Under the pieces are notes generated by a model. That model was not told the DNA's origin, made no database searches, and saw nothing but the letters and a program-made list of their open reading frames with translations. Position numbers and translations under genes: made by a program. Below, one piece after another: positions 8,345 to 16,449 of a DNA stretch of 64,000 nt. The stretch lies in the NCBI RefSeq assembly GCF_000494755.1, contig NC_022657.1:5308001-5372000 (forward strand). Reading direction: 5' to 3'. Numbering within the stretch: position 1 is the stretch's first letter; every line of letters starts with the position of its first letter. The DNA is from Amorphoplanes friuliensis DSM 7358. Its GTDB lineage: Bacteria; Actinomycetota; Actinomycetes; Mycobacteriales; Micromonosporaceae.

Positions 8345-9015
8345 GCCCGATCAGGGTGCTCATCGCCGACGACCAGGAGCTGGTCCGGGCCGGCTTCTCG
8401 ATGATCATCGACAGCCGTGACGACCTCGAGGTGGTCGGCGAAGCCGGCGACGGCGTGCAGGCGGTCGCGCTGGCCGGGCAGCTCCACCCGGACGTGATCC
8501 TGATGGACGTCCGGATGCCGCGGATGGACGGCATCGAGGCCGCCCGTCAGCTCGCCGCCACCGGGCACCCGGCCCGGATCATCATGCTGACCACCTTCGA
8601 CCTCGACGAGCCCGTCTTCGCGGCCCTGCGCGCCGGAGCCAGCGGCTTCCTGCTCAAGGACACCCGGCCGGACGACCTCGCCGCCGCCATCCGGGTGGTG
8701 GCCGCCGGCGAGGCGCTGCTGGCCCCGACGGTCACCCGGCGGCTGCTGGACCGCTTCGCACCCGAACTCCCCGGCGGGTCCCCGCCACCGAGCCTGGAGC
8801 CGCTGAGCACCCGGGAGATCGAGGTGCTCAAGCTCGTCGCGCGGGCCCTGTCCAACGACGAGATCGCCGAACGGCTCACCCTGAGCCGGGCCACGGTGAA
8901 GACGCACCTCTCGGCGATCCTGTTCAAGCTGGGACTGCGCGACCGGGTGCAGGCGGCCGTCCTGGCGTACGAGACGGGGTTGGTGCGGCCCGGCACCGCT
9001 CCGCCCGGGGGATGA
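8341..9015 (+). CDS. NarL/LuxR-family response regulator
   Basis: A 224-residue DNA-binding regulator paired with the kinase before it. The receiver has the acidic pair (IADDQE), the phospho-acceptor Asp in VILMDVRMPRMDG, Thr in MLTTF and Lys in LLKDTRP. The C-terminal LuxR helix-turn-helix contains LSTREIEVLKLVARALSNDE and SRATVKTHLS. All catalytic receiver residues are present. Targets are unknown. A hairpin covers its stop codon. Confidence 0.93.
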   Translation: MSPIRVLIADDQELVRAGFSMIIDSRDDLEVVGEAGDGVQAVALAGQLHPDVILMDVRMPRMDGIEAARQLAATGHPARIIMLTTFDLDEPVFAALRAGASGFLLKDTRPDDLAAAIRVVAAGEALLAPTVTRRLLDRFAPELPGGSPPPSLEPLSTREIEVLKLVARALSNDEIAERLTLSRATVKTHLSAILFKLGLRDRVQAAVLAYETGLVRPGTAPPGG

Positions 9016-9034
9016 GTCACCGACCCTCCCCCGG
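9005..9034 (+). terminator. Probable hairpin terminator after the two-component pair
   Basis: CCGGGGGA and TCCCCCGG form an 8-bp GC-rich stem around a 14-nt loop that includes the regulator's stop codon. No U tract follows. It would separate the two-component operon from the esterase gene. Confidence 0.5.
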
Positions 9035-9075
9035 ACCGATTCGCCGGTCACCGTCCACTGAATAGCGTCAGTGCC

Positions 9076-10572
9076 ATGATAAAACTGCTGCTCGCAGCCC
9101 TGATCGCCGTCCCTGTGCCCGCACCGGCGCCCAGCGCTCCTGTCACCGGCTGCGCCGCCCTGTCGCGGATGGACCTGCCGGGTGTGCGGATCACGTCGGC
9201 CGCCCTGGCCCTCACCCGCACGAACGAGTTCTGCCAGGTCGAGGGTCACTTCTCCCCCGGTACGAGCTTCACGATCAAACTGCCACCGTCGGGCTGGACC
9301 GGCCAGTACGTCCAGCACGGCTGCAGCGGCCTCTGCGGCGAGGTCCCCGCCCTGGACGTGCCCGTCGGCGGCTTCCAGTGCGAGGACGCCATCAACGGCA
9401 AACTCGTCCTGGCCGCCTCCGACACCGGCCACCAGGGCGACGGCCCGGCGACCTGGGGCTACGACCCGCGCAAACGCATCGAGTTCGGCCTCACCTCCGA
9501 GCACAAGCTCCGCAACGTCGCCACGGCGGTGATGACGAGCTACTACGGCCGCGGCCCGTCGCACCGCTACTTCACCGGCTGCTCGACCGGCGGCCGCCAG
9601 GCCCTCAACCTCGCCCAGCGGTACCCGGCCGACTTCGACGGCATCCTCGCCGGCGCGCCCGCGAACAACCTGTCGGCGCTCTCCGGCCTGCTCAACCCGT
9701 GGCTGGTCGTCAAGAACACCGGTCCCGGCGGGCGGCCGATCCTCCCTGTCAGCAAACTCCCCGCACTGCACTCGGCCGTCGCCCGCGCCTGCGGCGATGC
9801 CATCACCGACCCCCGGCAGTGCGCCTTCCAGCCGTCCTCCTTGCGCTGCCCGCCGGGCCAGGACAAACCCACCTGCCTCACCGGTACGCAGGTAGCAGCC
9901 GTCACGGCGTTCTACCGCGGCCCGACGGACAGCCAGGGCCGCAGCCTCTACAACGGCGGTGTCCCGTACGGCTCGGAACTGTCCTGGACCTGGTTCCTCG
10001 GCCCGGCGGCGGGCGACATCGCACTGAACTACCTGCGCTACCTCGCCTACCCGCACAACCCGCCGGCGTCTTTCGACCTCGGCGACGTCAAGTTCACCAA
10101 GGCCGCGTTCGACCGCCTGTCCGTCGTCGGCGACGCCATCTACAACGCCAACAACCCCGACCTGTCGGCGTTCCGCGCCCACGGCGGCAAAATCATCCTC
10201 TGGCACGGCTGGGCCGACGCCTCGATCCCACCCTGGTCCACGATCGACTACTACCGCGCGGTCGAGCGGCGGGCCGGCGGATTCAAGGCCTCGCAGTCGT
10301 TCTCCCGCCTCTACCTGGTCCCGGCGGGCTACCACTGCCTGTTCGGCCCCGCGGACCCGCCGACTGAGATCGGCGCCCCCGAATTCCTGACCCCACTCAT
10401 GACCTGGGTCGAGGGCGGCGACGCCCCGGACGTCGTGGGGGTGCCGACCATCGCGCCCGACCTGGAGACCCTGATCCGCTACCTCGAGGTCTCCCCGCAC
10501 GACGCCCTGGCGCCGGTGGCTGCGGCGCCGGGCAGCCTGAACAGCGGATACCGCTACGTCGGCCGGTACTGA
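9076..10572 (+). CDS. Secreted tannase/feruloyl esterase family protein
   Basis: A 498-residue secreted serine esterase with a short signal peptide (cleavage near residue 20). The nucleophile is in GCSTGGRQ and the catalytic His in GYHCLFG, so a cysteine is next to each, giving the CS-D-HC disulfide-bridged triad typical of the tannase family. The Asp is probably in HGWADASIP. Relatives release gallate or ferulate from plant polyphenols and cell-wall esters; which ester this enzyme prefers cannot be told. A -10-like TAGCGT (9063-9068) 7 nt before the ATG suggests a leaderless message. Confidence 0.88.
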   Translation: MIKLLLAALIAVPVPAPAPSAPVTGCAALSRMDLPGVRITSAALALTRTNEFCQVEGHFSPGTSFTIKLPPSGWTGQYVQHGCSGLCGEVPALDVPVGGFQCEDAINGKLVLAASDTGHQGDGPATWGYDPRKRIEFGLTSEHKLRNVATAVMTSYYGRGPSHRYFTGCSTGGRQALNLAQRYPADFDGILAGAPANNLSALSGLLNPWLVVKNTGPGGRPILPVSKLPALHSAVARACGDAITDPRQCAFQPSSLRCPPGQDKPTCLTGTQVAAVTAFYRGPTDSQGRSLYNGGVPYGSELSWTWFLGPAAGDIALNYLRYLAYPHNPPASFDLGDVKFTKAAFDRLSVVGDAIYNANNPDLSAFRAHGGKIILWHGWADASIPPWSTIDYYRAVERRAGGFKASQSFSRLYLVPAGYHCLFGPADPPTEIGAPEFLTPLMTWVEGGDAPDVVGVPTIAPDLETLIRYLEVSPHDALAPVAAAPGSLNSGYRYVGRY

Positions 10573-10687
10573 CACCGGCGCACAATGGAAATCCCGAAGC
10601 CGACCCGCCTGCGACCCGACCTCGCCGCCACCCGCTGGGGCCGGCCGAGGCCCGACGTGGCGGTGCAGTCGCCCCTGATGTCGAGTG

Positions 10688-11210
10688 ATGAACGACAACA
10701 CGGACGGCGCCGATCGACGAGCCGGCTACCACTCGAGGCTCCACGAAGCGATAGAACGAAGTGGCTGGTTGTGCGCGGAGGGACTGCCGAAATCCTGGAA
10801 GTGCAGCACCCCGCTACGGGTTCACGATCGGGATGGCCGACGCCGGCCTGCCGGAACTGTGCATCAGTGGATACTCGGAGATCTGGCATACGATGGCGCT
10901 GCTGCGAGCCCTGGCGTCATTGCATGCCAGAACCCCGTTCCGGCCGGGTCAAGAGATAGCCGAGAGGTTGAAGCCGGAGAAGACATTCACGAACGGGGCC
11001 GTGACAGAGGCTTCACGGCTGGTGAAACTCCAGGCCCGAGCCGTTGACGACATGCAGATGTTCAATCAGCAAGCGCACGGCTATTTCGAGCGTCCCCATG
11101 GTCCTCCAGGCCCCGTGCTCGGCATCCAGGTCATGTGGCCGGACGCCGCGGGCCGGTTTCCCGATCGGCCGGACTACGACCACGGTCGTTGTCCGCAGGA
11201 ATTGTTCTGA
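10688..11210 (+). pseudogene. DUF4262-like gene interrupted by a +1 frameshift
   Basis: Two overlapping frames together make one DUF4262-like protein of about 174 residues. The first frame starts at ATG 10688 and gives an N-terminal helix (HEAIERSGWLC). The second frame gives YGFTIGMADAGLPELCISG and ends with QVMWPDAAGRFP, both family hallmarks. The switch falls in the CCCC run at 10809-10812; removing one C restores a single frame. This is either a broken gene or a base-calling error. Base composition is less GC-biased than its neighbours, which hints at transfer. The stop lies 3 bp from the end of the convergent membrane-protein gene. Confidence 0.7.
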
Positions 11211-11213
11211 CAG

Positions 11214-11678
11214 TCACCGCTCGCCGGCGGACGGGCTCAGTTCGGTCTTGCGACGTGTCAGTGCCGCTCGTGCGCGGCGGGCCGCTCGAAGGTTGACGGC
11301 GGCCAGGACGCCCAGGGTGAGCACGATGCCGGCCACGGCCGGTTCGAACTCGTGCCGCAGGATGGTGATGGCCGAGGCGCCGATGGTGAGGGTCAGCCAG
11401 GCGCCGGCGCCGAGCCAGGCGGCGATCACCCGGTCCCGGGCGAACAGCGGGGTCCGCCGGGTCACGGCCCACCCGCCGAACGCCGCCCAGCACAAGCCGA
11501 TCGTCACCAGGACCGCGAAGGCGACCTCGGTGCGGAGCGGCAAGTCCGGCTCCGTTGCCCAGAGCAGGCCGATCAGGGCGCTCGCGGTGAGACCGGCGAG
11601 GGCCACGGTCAGGTAGGCGATCCGCTTGCGCAGGGACAACGGCGCCTCGAGCCGGGACAGCACTTCCTCGGGAGTCAT
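11214..11678 (-). CDS. Four-helix membrane protein coupled to an ECF sigma factor
   Basis: A 154-residue protein starting MTPEEVLSRLEAPLS, with about four transmembrane segments and a basic Ser-containing tail. Its ATG overlaps the TGA of the upstream ECF sigma gene (ATGA), so the two are made together. The position is that of an anti-sigma factor, but no zinc-binding HxxxCxxC motif is visible. An atypical sigma partner is therefore only an inference. Confidence 0.8.
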   Translation of the reverse strand: MTPEEVLSRLEAPLSLRKRIAYLTVALAGLTASALIGLLWATEPDLPLRTEVAFAVLVTIGLCWAAFGGWAVTRRTPLFARDRVIAAWLGAGAWLTLTIGASAITILRHEFEPAVAGIVLTLGVLAAVNLRAARRARAALTRRKTELSPSAGER

Positions 11679-12193
11679 GCCTCGTATCCCTTCCGGACCA
11701 GTTCTTGGCGTAACAATCTGCGGGCCCGATTGAGCCGTGACTTGACCGTGCCGACGGGGACCGCGCAGATCTGCGCGCACGCTTCCAGGGGCAGGTCCTC
11801 CAGATAGAACAGCAGGAGCACTTCCCGTTCCCGGGCCGGGATTGCTGCCAGAGCAACGGCGAGCGTCTCCCGGTGGACAACACCTTCCGCCGCGTCGTCG
11901 CCCTGGACGTCGTCGATCGGTTCAGGCTCCGGGCGCGTGTATGCCTCGCGCAGCCTGTTCATCACCGCCCGGCGTGCGACGGTGAAGAACCACGGCGCGA
12001 ACCGGTCCGGGTGGCGCAGCCTTGGCAGTCCTTTCACCACGGCCAGCCAGATCTCCTGCACCACGTCATCGTCGGGGGCGCCGAGCATCCGTCCGACGTA
12101 CCGTTCGACCTTCGGGTGCCAGCCCTGGACCAGCTCGGTGAAGGCTTCCCGTTCACCCAGCTGGCAGCGGACCACCAGCAACTCGTCGCTCAT
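11675..12193 (-). CDS. ECF RNA polymerase sigma factor
   Basis: A 172-residue extracytoplasmic-function sigma factor. Region 2 contains DDDVVQEIWLAVVKGL and FAPWFFTVARRAVMNRLRE; region 4 contains IPAREREVLLLFYLEDLPLEA and the helix-turn-helix GTVKSRLNRARRLL. A strong AGGAGG site precedes the ATG. It lies downstream of the CPBP-protease gene and is coupled to the membrane-protein gene after it. Its target promoters cannot be read from this window. Confidence 0.92.
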   Translation of the reverse strand: MSDELLVVRCQLGEREAFTELVQGWHPKVERYVGRMLGAPDDDVVQEIWLAVVKGLPRLRHPDRFAPWFFTVARRAVMNRLREAYTRPEPEPIDDVQGDDAAEGVVHRETLAVALAAIPAREREVLLLFYLEDLPLEACAQICAVPVGTVKSRLNRARRLLRQELVRKGYEA

Positions 12194-12264
12194 CGGTCCT
12201 CCTTCGCCTGTTCAGTCGGCGTGAGGACTCGCCAGGTTCATTCCGAGGGGGCGCACATCCCCGC

Positions 12265-13146
12265 TCAGGGCAGGGCGACCGCGGACGGGCCGGCGGGGAA
12301 GAGCGGCCGGGCACCGGAGCGGCGCGTGGTGAACAGGACCAAGAGCAGAGCGAGGGTCATGGCCACGGCGTACCCGATGCGGAACGCGGCCGGGTGTTCG
12401 GTGTACCAGGGCATGACCAGGGGGTTCCACAGGCCGACGGGGTTGTCGTCGGCCGGGAAGGTGAAGAAGTGCCACTGGGTCCAGTTCCAGCCGAGGTGCA
12501 GGCCCAGCGGCAGGGCGATGCCGCCGGTCCTCAGAGCGGCAACGCCGAAGACGACCGCGCCGATCGCCGGGCCGGCCGCGGTCCAGAGCAGGTCGGCGCC
12601 GCCGGTCTTGACCGACGGGTTGGTGCCCAGGCTGAGCAGGTGGTAGCCGCCGAACGCGGCGGCGAGCAGGGCGACGGCGGCACGCGGTCCGACGCCTTCG
12701 GCCAGTCGCTGCAGGGCATAGCCGCGAAAGGCCAGTTCCTCGACCAGTACGGCACAGCAGAAGTACGCGGTGCCGCCGAGCATCAGGGAAGCGCTGAAGC
12801 CACGATTGGGCTGCCAGTACAGGACACCGGCGAGCATCAGTCCCCAGGCGAGCAGACCGACGAGGGCGACACCACCGGCCAGGCCGACGGCCAGCTGGGT
12901 GAACCGGGGCCGGAAGGAGACCGACCGCCGGCCCTCCAGGCGCAGGCACAGGCGCGTGCTGCCGAGGATGAACAGGGCGGCCAGCGCGACAACCGGCCAG
13001 GCCTGACCGTCCTGTGACGCCCAGGGCGGGGCGAACATGCCGACCAGGACAGCCGCGAGCGTCACGGAGGCGCCGCACAGGGCCAGGAACCCCGCGACCT
13101 TCCAGCCCGCCGGTACCTTGCCGTTCGTGCCTCGGATGACTGACAT
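12265..13146 (-). CDS. CPBP-family intramembrane glutamic endopeptidase
   Basis: A 293-residue protein with about eight membrane segments. It carries the CPBP (CAAX protease/bacteriocin-processing) motifs EELAFRGYALQRL, FGGYHLLS and HLGWNWTQW, which supply the catalytic Glu pair and His residues. Family members cleave substrates inside the membrane and serve in prenyl-protein processing, bacteriocin self-immunity or regulated proteolysis. It begins 12 nt after the TetR stop, and an ECF sigma gene follows. Site-2-like cleavage in sigma control is possible but unproven. Confidence 0.87.
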   Translation of the reverse strand: MSVIRGTNGKVPAGWKVAGFLALCGASVTLAAVLVGMFAPPWASQDGQAWPVVALAALFILGSTRLCLRLEGRRSVSFRPRFTQLAVGLAGGVALVGLLAWGLMLAGVLYWQPNRGFSASLMLGGTAYFCCAVLVEELAFRGYALQRLAEGVGPRAAVALLAAAFGGYHLLSLGTNPSVKTGGADLLWTAAGPAIGAVVFGVAALRTGGIALPLGLHLGWNWTQWHFFTFPADDNPVGLWNPLVMPWYTEHPAAFRIGYAVAMTLALLLVLFTTRRSGARPLFPAGPSAVALP

Positions 13147-13158
13147 CGGTCAAGGATG

Positions 13159-13809
13159 TCAGTGCGTGGTGGGCAGGCCGGCCGCGGTGGCGGCGATCAT
13201 GCGTTGGAGCGTCGGCCGCAGCGGCGGGAAGACCCGGGCGATGTCCGGCTCCTGGTCGTAGAGCTGACGCAGCGCTTCCGGGGGGCGGGTCAGGGGGAAC
13301 AGCTTGGCGACGAACGCGCTGGCTGCCATGACCAGGGACGCGCCGTCGGTGTCGGTCAGTTGCGGGCACGCCGTGGTGATCTGCCGGCCGACGGTGAAGT
13401 AGGTGTCGATGGCCCACAGCTTGTAGACGCGCAGGGCCGCGACGGAGACGTTGTGTTCCAGCATCGTCTCGGCGTGGGTGGTCAGGTCGCAGTAGAGCGG
13501 CCGGTCGGCGTACGCGTCCGCCAGCGCGGTCGCCGTCGCGGAGAAGCCACTCGCCCCGTGCAGGCCTGCGACCGCGGCGGCTGCCCAGTCGTTGCCCTCC
13601 CGCATCGTCAGCTGGAGGTAGATCTCTTCGCGCGTACCGAAATAACGCAGGATGTTGGACTTGGCCAGGCCGACCGCGGCGGCGATGTCGCCCAGGCTGA
13701 CCCGGGCCACGCCGGCGTCCAGCGCCAGCCGACCGGCGGTGGCGAGGATCTCCTCGCGCCGCTGGTCCTTCTGTTCCGGGCGCCTGGCCCGCTGGAACGA
13801 CGCTTCCAT
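13159..13809 (-). CDS. TetR-family transcriptional regulator
   Basis: A 216-residue repressor-type protein. The N-terminal helix-turn-helix (residues about 15-60) contains REEILATAGRLALDAGV and AAVGLAKSNILRYFGTREEI, with a ligand-binding all-helical domain behind it. A paired palindrome lies between it and the divergent SnoaL gene, so it probably represses itself and that gene. The CPBP-protease gene follows after 12 nt. The ligand is unknown. Confidence 0.9.
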   Translation of the reverse strand: MEASFQRARRPEQKDQRREEILATAGRLALDAGVARVSLGDIAAAVGLAKSNILRYFGTREEIYLQLTMREGNDWAAAAVAGLHGASGFSATATALADAYADRPLYCDLTTHAETMLEHNVSVAALRVYKLWAIDTYFTVGRQITTACPQLTDTDGASLVMAASAFVAKLFPLTRPPEALRQLYDQEPDIARVFPPLRPTLQRMIAATAAGLPTTH

Positions 13810-13836
13810 GACAGGCCTCACCCTAGTCCGCCACTT

Positions 13837-13877
13837 AAGAGAACGGCGTTCCCTTGTTAAAGGAACGGTGTTCTTAT
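13837..13877. promoter_or_regulatory. Double TetR-type operator
   Basis: Two copies of the palindrome GAACGGYGTTC lie at 13841-13851 and 13863-13873, 22 bp (two helix turns) apart. The flanks are also symmetric (TAAGA at the left, TCTTA at the right). A TATAGC -10-like hexamer overlaps the right end, just before the SnoaL gene. This should be the site of the adjacent TetR protein. Confidence 0.72.
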
Positions 13878-13911
13878 AGCCTCGGTCTCCCCTCACCCCG
13901 GAAGCAGGCGC

Positions 13912-14361
13912 ATGAGCACCGACCTCAGCCAGACCATCGACGCGTTCGTAGCTGCCTTCAACGAGCCCGAGCCCGACCTCGACCGGGTCATGTCCTTCTT
14001 CGCCGAGGACGCCCGGTACCTGCCCGGCCATGGCCCCGAACTGCACGGCCTCGCAGCCATCCGCGCGGAGTTCGCCCCCCAGTTCGCCGGCCGCTACGGC
14101 ACGATGACCTTCGACGTGTACGACCAGGTGATCGACGAAACCCGGCGCCGGGCGACGATCCGGTGGGCCTGCCGCCTGGACCTCACGGGTGCCCGCGGCC
14201 GGCGCGCCTTCCCACCGGTGCGGTGGTTCGCCCGGCTCCGCTACAACGGCCGCATGCAGTGGCACGGTCTCGACGTCTTCCACTTCGACACCGAGGGGCG
14301 GATCACCGGCAAGTTCACCTACGCGACCTTCCGCCTGCCCCTGTGGGAGAAGACCCGCTGA
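13912..14361 (+). CDS. SnoaL/NTF2-like protein
   Basis: A 149-residue NTF2-fold protein of the SnoaL-like type. The start resembles the family pattern (IDAFVAAFNEPEPDLDRVMSFF, AEDARYLPG, GLAAIRAEF). Members are small-molecule enzymes or binding proteins. The catalytic role cannot be assigned. It is divergent from the TetR gene across a double operator and is probably its regulated target. Confidence 0.82.
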   Translation: MSTDLSQTIDAFVAAFNEPEPDLDRVMSFFAEDARYLPGHGPELHGLAAIRAEFAPQFAGRYGTMTFDVYDQVIDETRRRATIRWACRLDLTGARGRRAFPPVRWFARLRYNGRMQWHGLDVFHFDTEGRITGKFTYATFRLPLWEKTR

Positions 14362-14373
14362 AGTCGCGTCGGT

Positions 14374-14379
14374 TAGCCT
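14374..14379 (+). promoter_or_regulatory. -10 box of a leaderless YdeI gene
   Basis: TAGCCT lies 6 nt before the ATG at 14386 and there is no ribosome site between them. This is the usual arrangement of leaderless actinobacterial messages. No clear -35 was found. Confidence 0.45.
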
Positions 14380-14385
14380 GCTGTC

Positions 14386-14991
14386 ATGGGGGCCGCCGAG
14401 CTGGATGAGTTGATCGTCGCGGACGCCGAGGCGCTGCGTGCATGGCTGTCGGACAACCACGCCACGTCGCCCGGCGTGTGGCTGGCCCTGACCAGAAAGG
14501 GCGGCCTGGTCACCACGGTGACCTGGCAGCACGCGGTCGACGAGGGCCTGTGCTTCGGCTGGATCGACGGGCAGGGCCGCAAAGGGAACCAGGACATCTC
14601 CTGGATCCGCTTCACCCCGCGCCGGGCCCGCAGCTCGTGGTCACAACGCAACGTGTCCCACGTGGCCCGGCTGGAAGAACAGGGCCGCATGCATCCCTCG
14701 GGCCGCGCCGTCGTCGAAGCAGCGAAGGCCGACGGGAGGTGGGCGGCGGCCTACGCCCCGCCGTCCGAAGCCGAAGTGCCGGCCGACCTCCTCGCCGCCA
14801 TCGCCGCCGTCCCGGCCGCCCAGGCCATGCTGGACGTCCTCACCAAGACCAACAAGTTCGCGCTGATCCACCGCGTCAACGCCGTCAAACGGGCAGAGAC
14901 CCGCGAACGGAAGATCGGCGAGTTCGTCGCCATGCTCGCCCGCCACGAGACGTTCTACCCCCAGAAGGCCAAGCCACCGACCTTGCCGTGA
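14386..14991 (+). CDS. YdeI/OmpD-associated family protein
   Basis: A 201-residue cytoplasmic protein. It has the YdeI-family features LRAWLSDNHATSPGVWL, the EGLCFGWIDGQ segment and IRFTPRRARSSWS, with a helical C-terminal half. Homologues are annotated as bacteriocin-protection or OmpD-associated proteins, but a biochemical role is not established. It is apparently expressed from its own leaderless promoter. The 3' end is 4 bp from the convergent aldo-keto reductase. Confidence 0.87.
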   Translation: MGAAELDELIVADAEALRAWLSDNHATSPGVWLALTRKGGLVTTVTWQHAVDEGLCFGWIDGQGRKGNQDISWIRFTPRRARSSWSQRNVSHVARLEEQGRMHPSGRAVVEAAKADGRWAAAYAPPSEAEVPADLLAAIAAVPAAQAMLDVLTKTNKFALIHRVNAVKRAETRERKIGEFVAMLARHETFYPQKAKPPTLP

Positions 14992-14995
14992 TCAG

Positions 14996-15964
14996 TCAGC
15001 GTTGTGCGTACGGGGCGGCCCATGCGGACCGGTCCGGCGTGTCCAGCCTCTCCAGCTGATCGGCGCTCAACTGCAGCGCCACACCGTCGAATGCACTGTC
15101 GAGCTGGTCGAGCTTGCTGCCGCCGAGCATCGGTGTGATGCCACGGCTCAGAAGCCAGGCGAGGACGACCTGACCCCGTGTCGCCCCGACCTCGGAAACC
15201 ACCACGTCCAGGACCGCGAGCCTGGCCGCGTTCCCCGGGTGGTCGTACACCTCGGCGATGTCCTTGGCCGGATTGTCGTACGCGCCGGACAGCAGCGGTG
15301 TGTACGCCCACAGCTCCATCCCGTGCTCGGTGGCGTAGTCGGCCTGTTCGTCACTGAGCACACCGAACCGATGCGAGACACCGGGAGGAAGCGTTCCCGG
15401 CCGCGGGCGCAGGTAGGTGGCATTGAGCTGCAACGCGTGGAACGGCTGCACCCCGATCGCCCGGGCGTGTGCACGTCCACGTTCGACCAGCCAGGCCGGA
15501 TGGTTGGAGACGCCGATCCGGTCCGCGGGCAACGCGGCGAGCGCCTCGACGGTGTCCTCGATGGGCACCGAACGGTCCTCCTGATGCAGCCACAGGAGAT
15601 CCACCCGGTCGATGCCGAGCCGGTCGAGACTGCCGGCAAACGCCGCCCGCACCGCTTCCGGGGACAACCCTTCACGACGGTCAGGCCACGAACCCGGTTC
15701 GAGCGGCTCGGCACCGAGCTTGGTGGCGATCCGTACCCGGTCACGAACCCCGGGCCGCGCCGCGAGCCACCGGCCGAGCACCCGTTCGCTGTCACCTCCG
15801 CGACCGGTCTTGCTCGCCCAGAACGAGTAACAGTCAGCGGTATCGATCCAGACACCGCCCCGCTCGACGAACCGGTCGAGCAACGCGAAAGAGGTGTCCT
15901 CGTCGATGGTGGTGCCGAACATCATCGCCCCGAGCACGAGCGGAGACAGCGTCGCTTCAGTCAT
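14996..15964 (-). CDS. Aldo/keto reductase
   Basis: A 322-residue NADPH-dependent oxidoreductase of the AKR (beta/alpha)8 fold. The catalytic Asp and Tyr are in IDTADCYSFW, the Lys in IATKLGAEP and the His in DLLWLHQED. The cofactor region near the C-terminus has LGGSKLDQL. Substrates are carbonyl compounds in general; the specific one cannot be inferred. ATG at 15964 fits the usual family N-terminus. Confidence 0.9.
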   Translation of the reverse strand: MTEATLSPLVLGAMMFGTTIDEDTSFALLDRFVERGGVWIDTADCYSFWASKTGRGGDSERVLGRWLAARPGVRDRVRIATKLGAEPLEPGSWPDRREGLSPEAVRAAFAGSLDRLGIDRVDLLWLHQEDRSVPIEDTVEALAALPADRIGVSNHPAWLVERGRAHARAIGVQPFHALQLNATYLRPRPGTLPPGVSHRFGVLSDEQADYATEHGMELWAYTPLLSGAYDNPAKDIAEVYDHPGNAARLAVLDVVVSEVGATRGQVVLAWLLSRGITPMLGGSKLDQLDSAFDGVALQLSADQLERLDTPDRSAWAAPYAQR

Positions 15965-16449
15965 GACGCCGACCCTGGCACCTGGAGCGCACTCCAGATC
16001 AAGCGTGCCCTGCATCACACCGCGACGGCCGATCCTGTCATTGACCGTCTCAGACCGGCCGCTTCGCATGGTGCCGGTTGTGTGCTGCGGCGCCGCCCCA
16101 AGGACCAGCCTCCGACAAAACCCTGGCTATCTCTCCAGGAGCCAACCAGCGTTGATGGAGAGTCCTGGTCACCCACCCGTGGAGGCGAACCGTGAGCGTC
16201 CTCGGCCCTCTGATCGCTCTCGCAGGCGTCCTTCTGGGCGCCGTGCTGTCGTAAGTCTTCTCACGTCGGGGTGAGAGACGGTGGGCTCTCAACCGTGAGT
16301 AGAGAGTGCGCCAGCACAACTGGCCGAACGATGAGACCAGCGGAGGCCGGCTTAGACGCGACCACCCGAGATCTCATTACCACGGACAGACGAGCGCTGA
16401 CGGCGCGCCTAGAACTCACACGCGAGGGGTCGCCGAATTTAACCGTCGC
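15965..16449. other. 485-bp gap with only a 20-codon ORF
   Basis: This stretch lies upstream of the aldo-keto reductase and behind the PH/SHOCT gene. The only coding candidate I can support is the short membrane-peptide ORF at 16192-16254. After about 16260 the GC content falls visibly below that of the flanking DNA. No RNA gene or repeat was recognised. Confidence 0.5.
16192..16254 (+). CDS. Short hydrophobic peptide or truncated membrane protein
   Basis: GTG followed by 19 more codons and TAA encodes VSVLGPLIALAGVLLGAVLS, a single membrane-spanning helix. A strong GGAGG site at 16181-16185 stands 6 nt before the GTG. The sequence looks like the N-terminal anchor of a larger actinomycete membrane protein, cut at a TAA just where GC content drops. 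It is either the stub of a gene truncated by insertion or deletion, or a genuine small membrane peptide. Confidence 0.5.
   Translation: MSVLGPLIALAGVLLGAVLS

Noticed and set aside
10585..10959. Separate gene overlapping the DUF4262 start
   Set aside because: The frame is Arg-rich, has no ribosome site and runs antisense-like through the DUF4262 region; the frameshifted gene explains the conserved parts.
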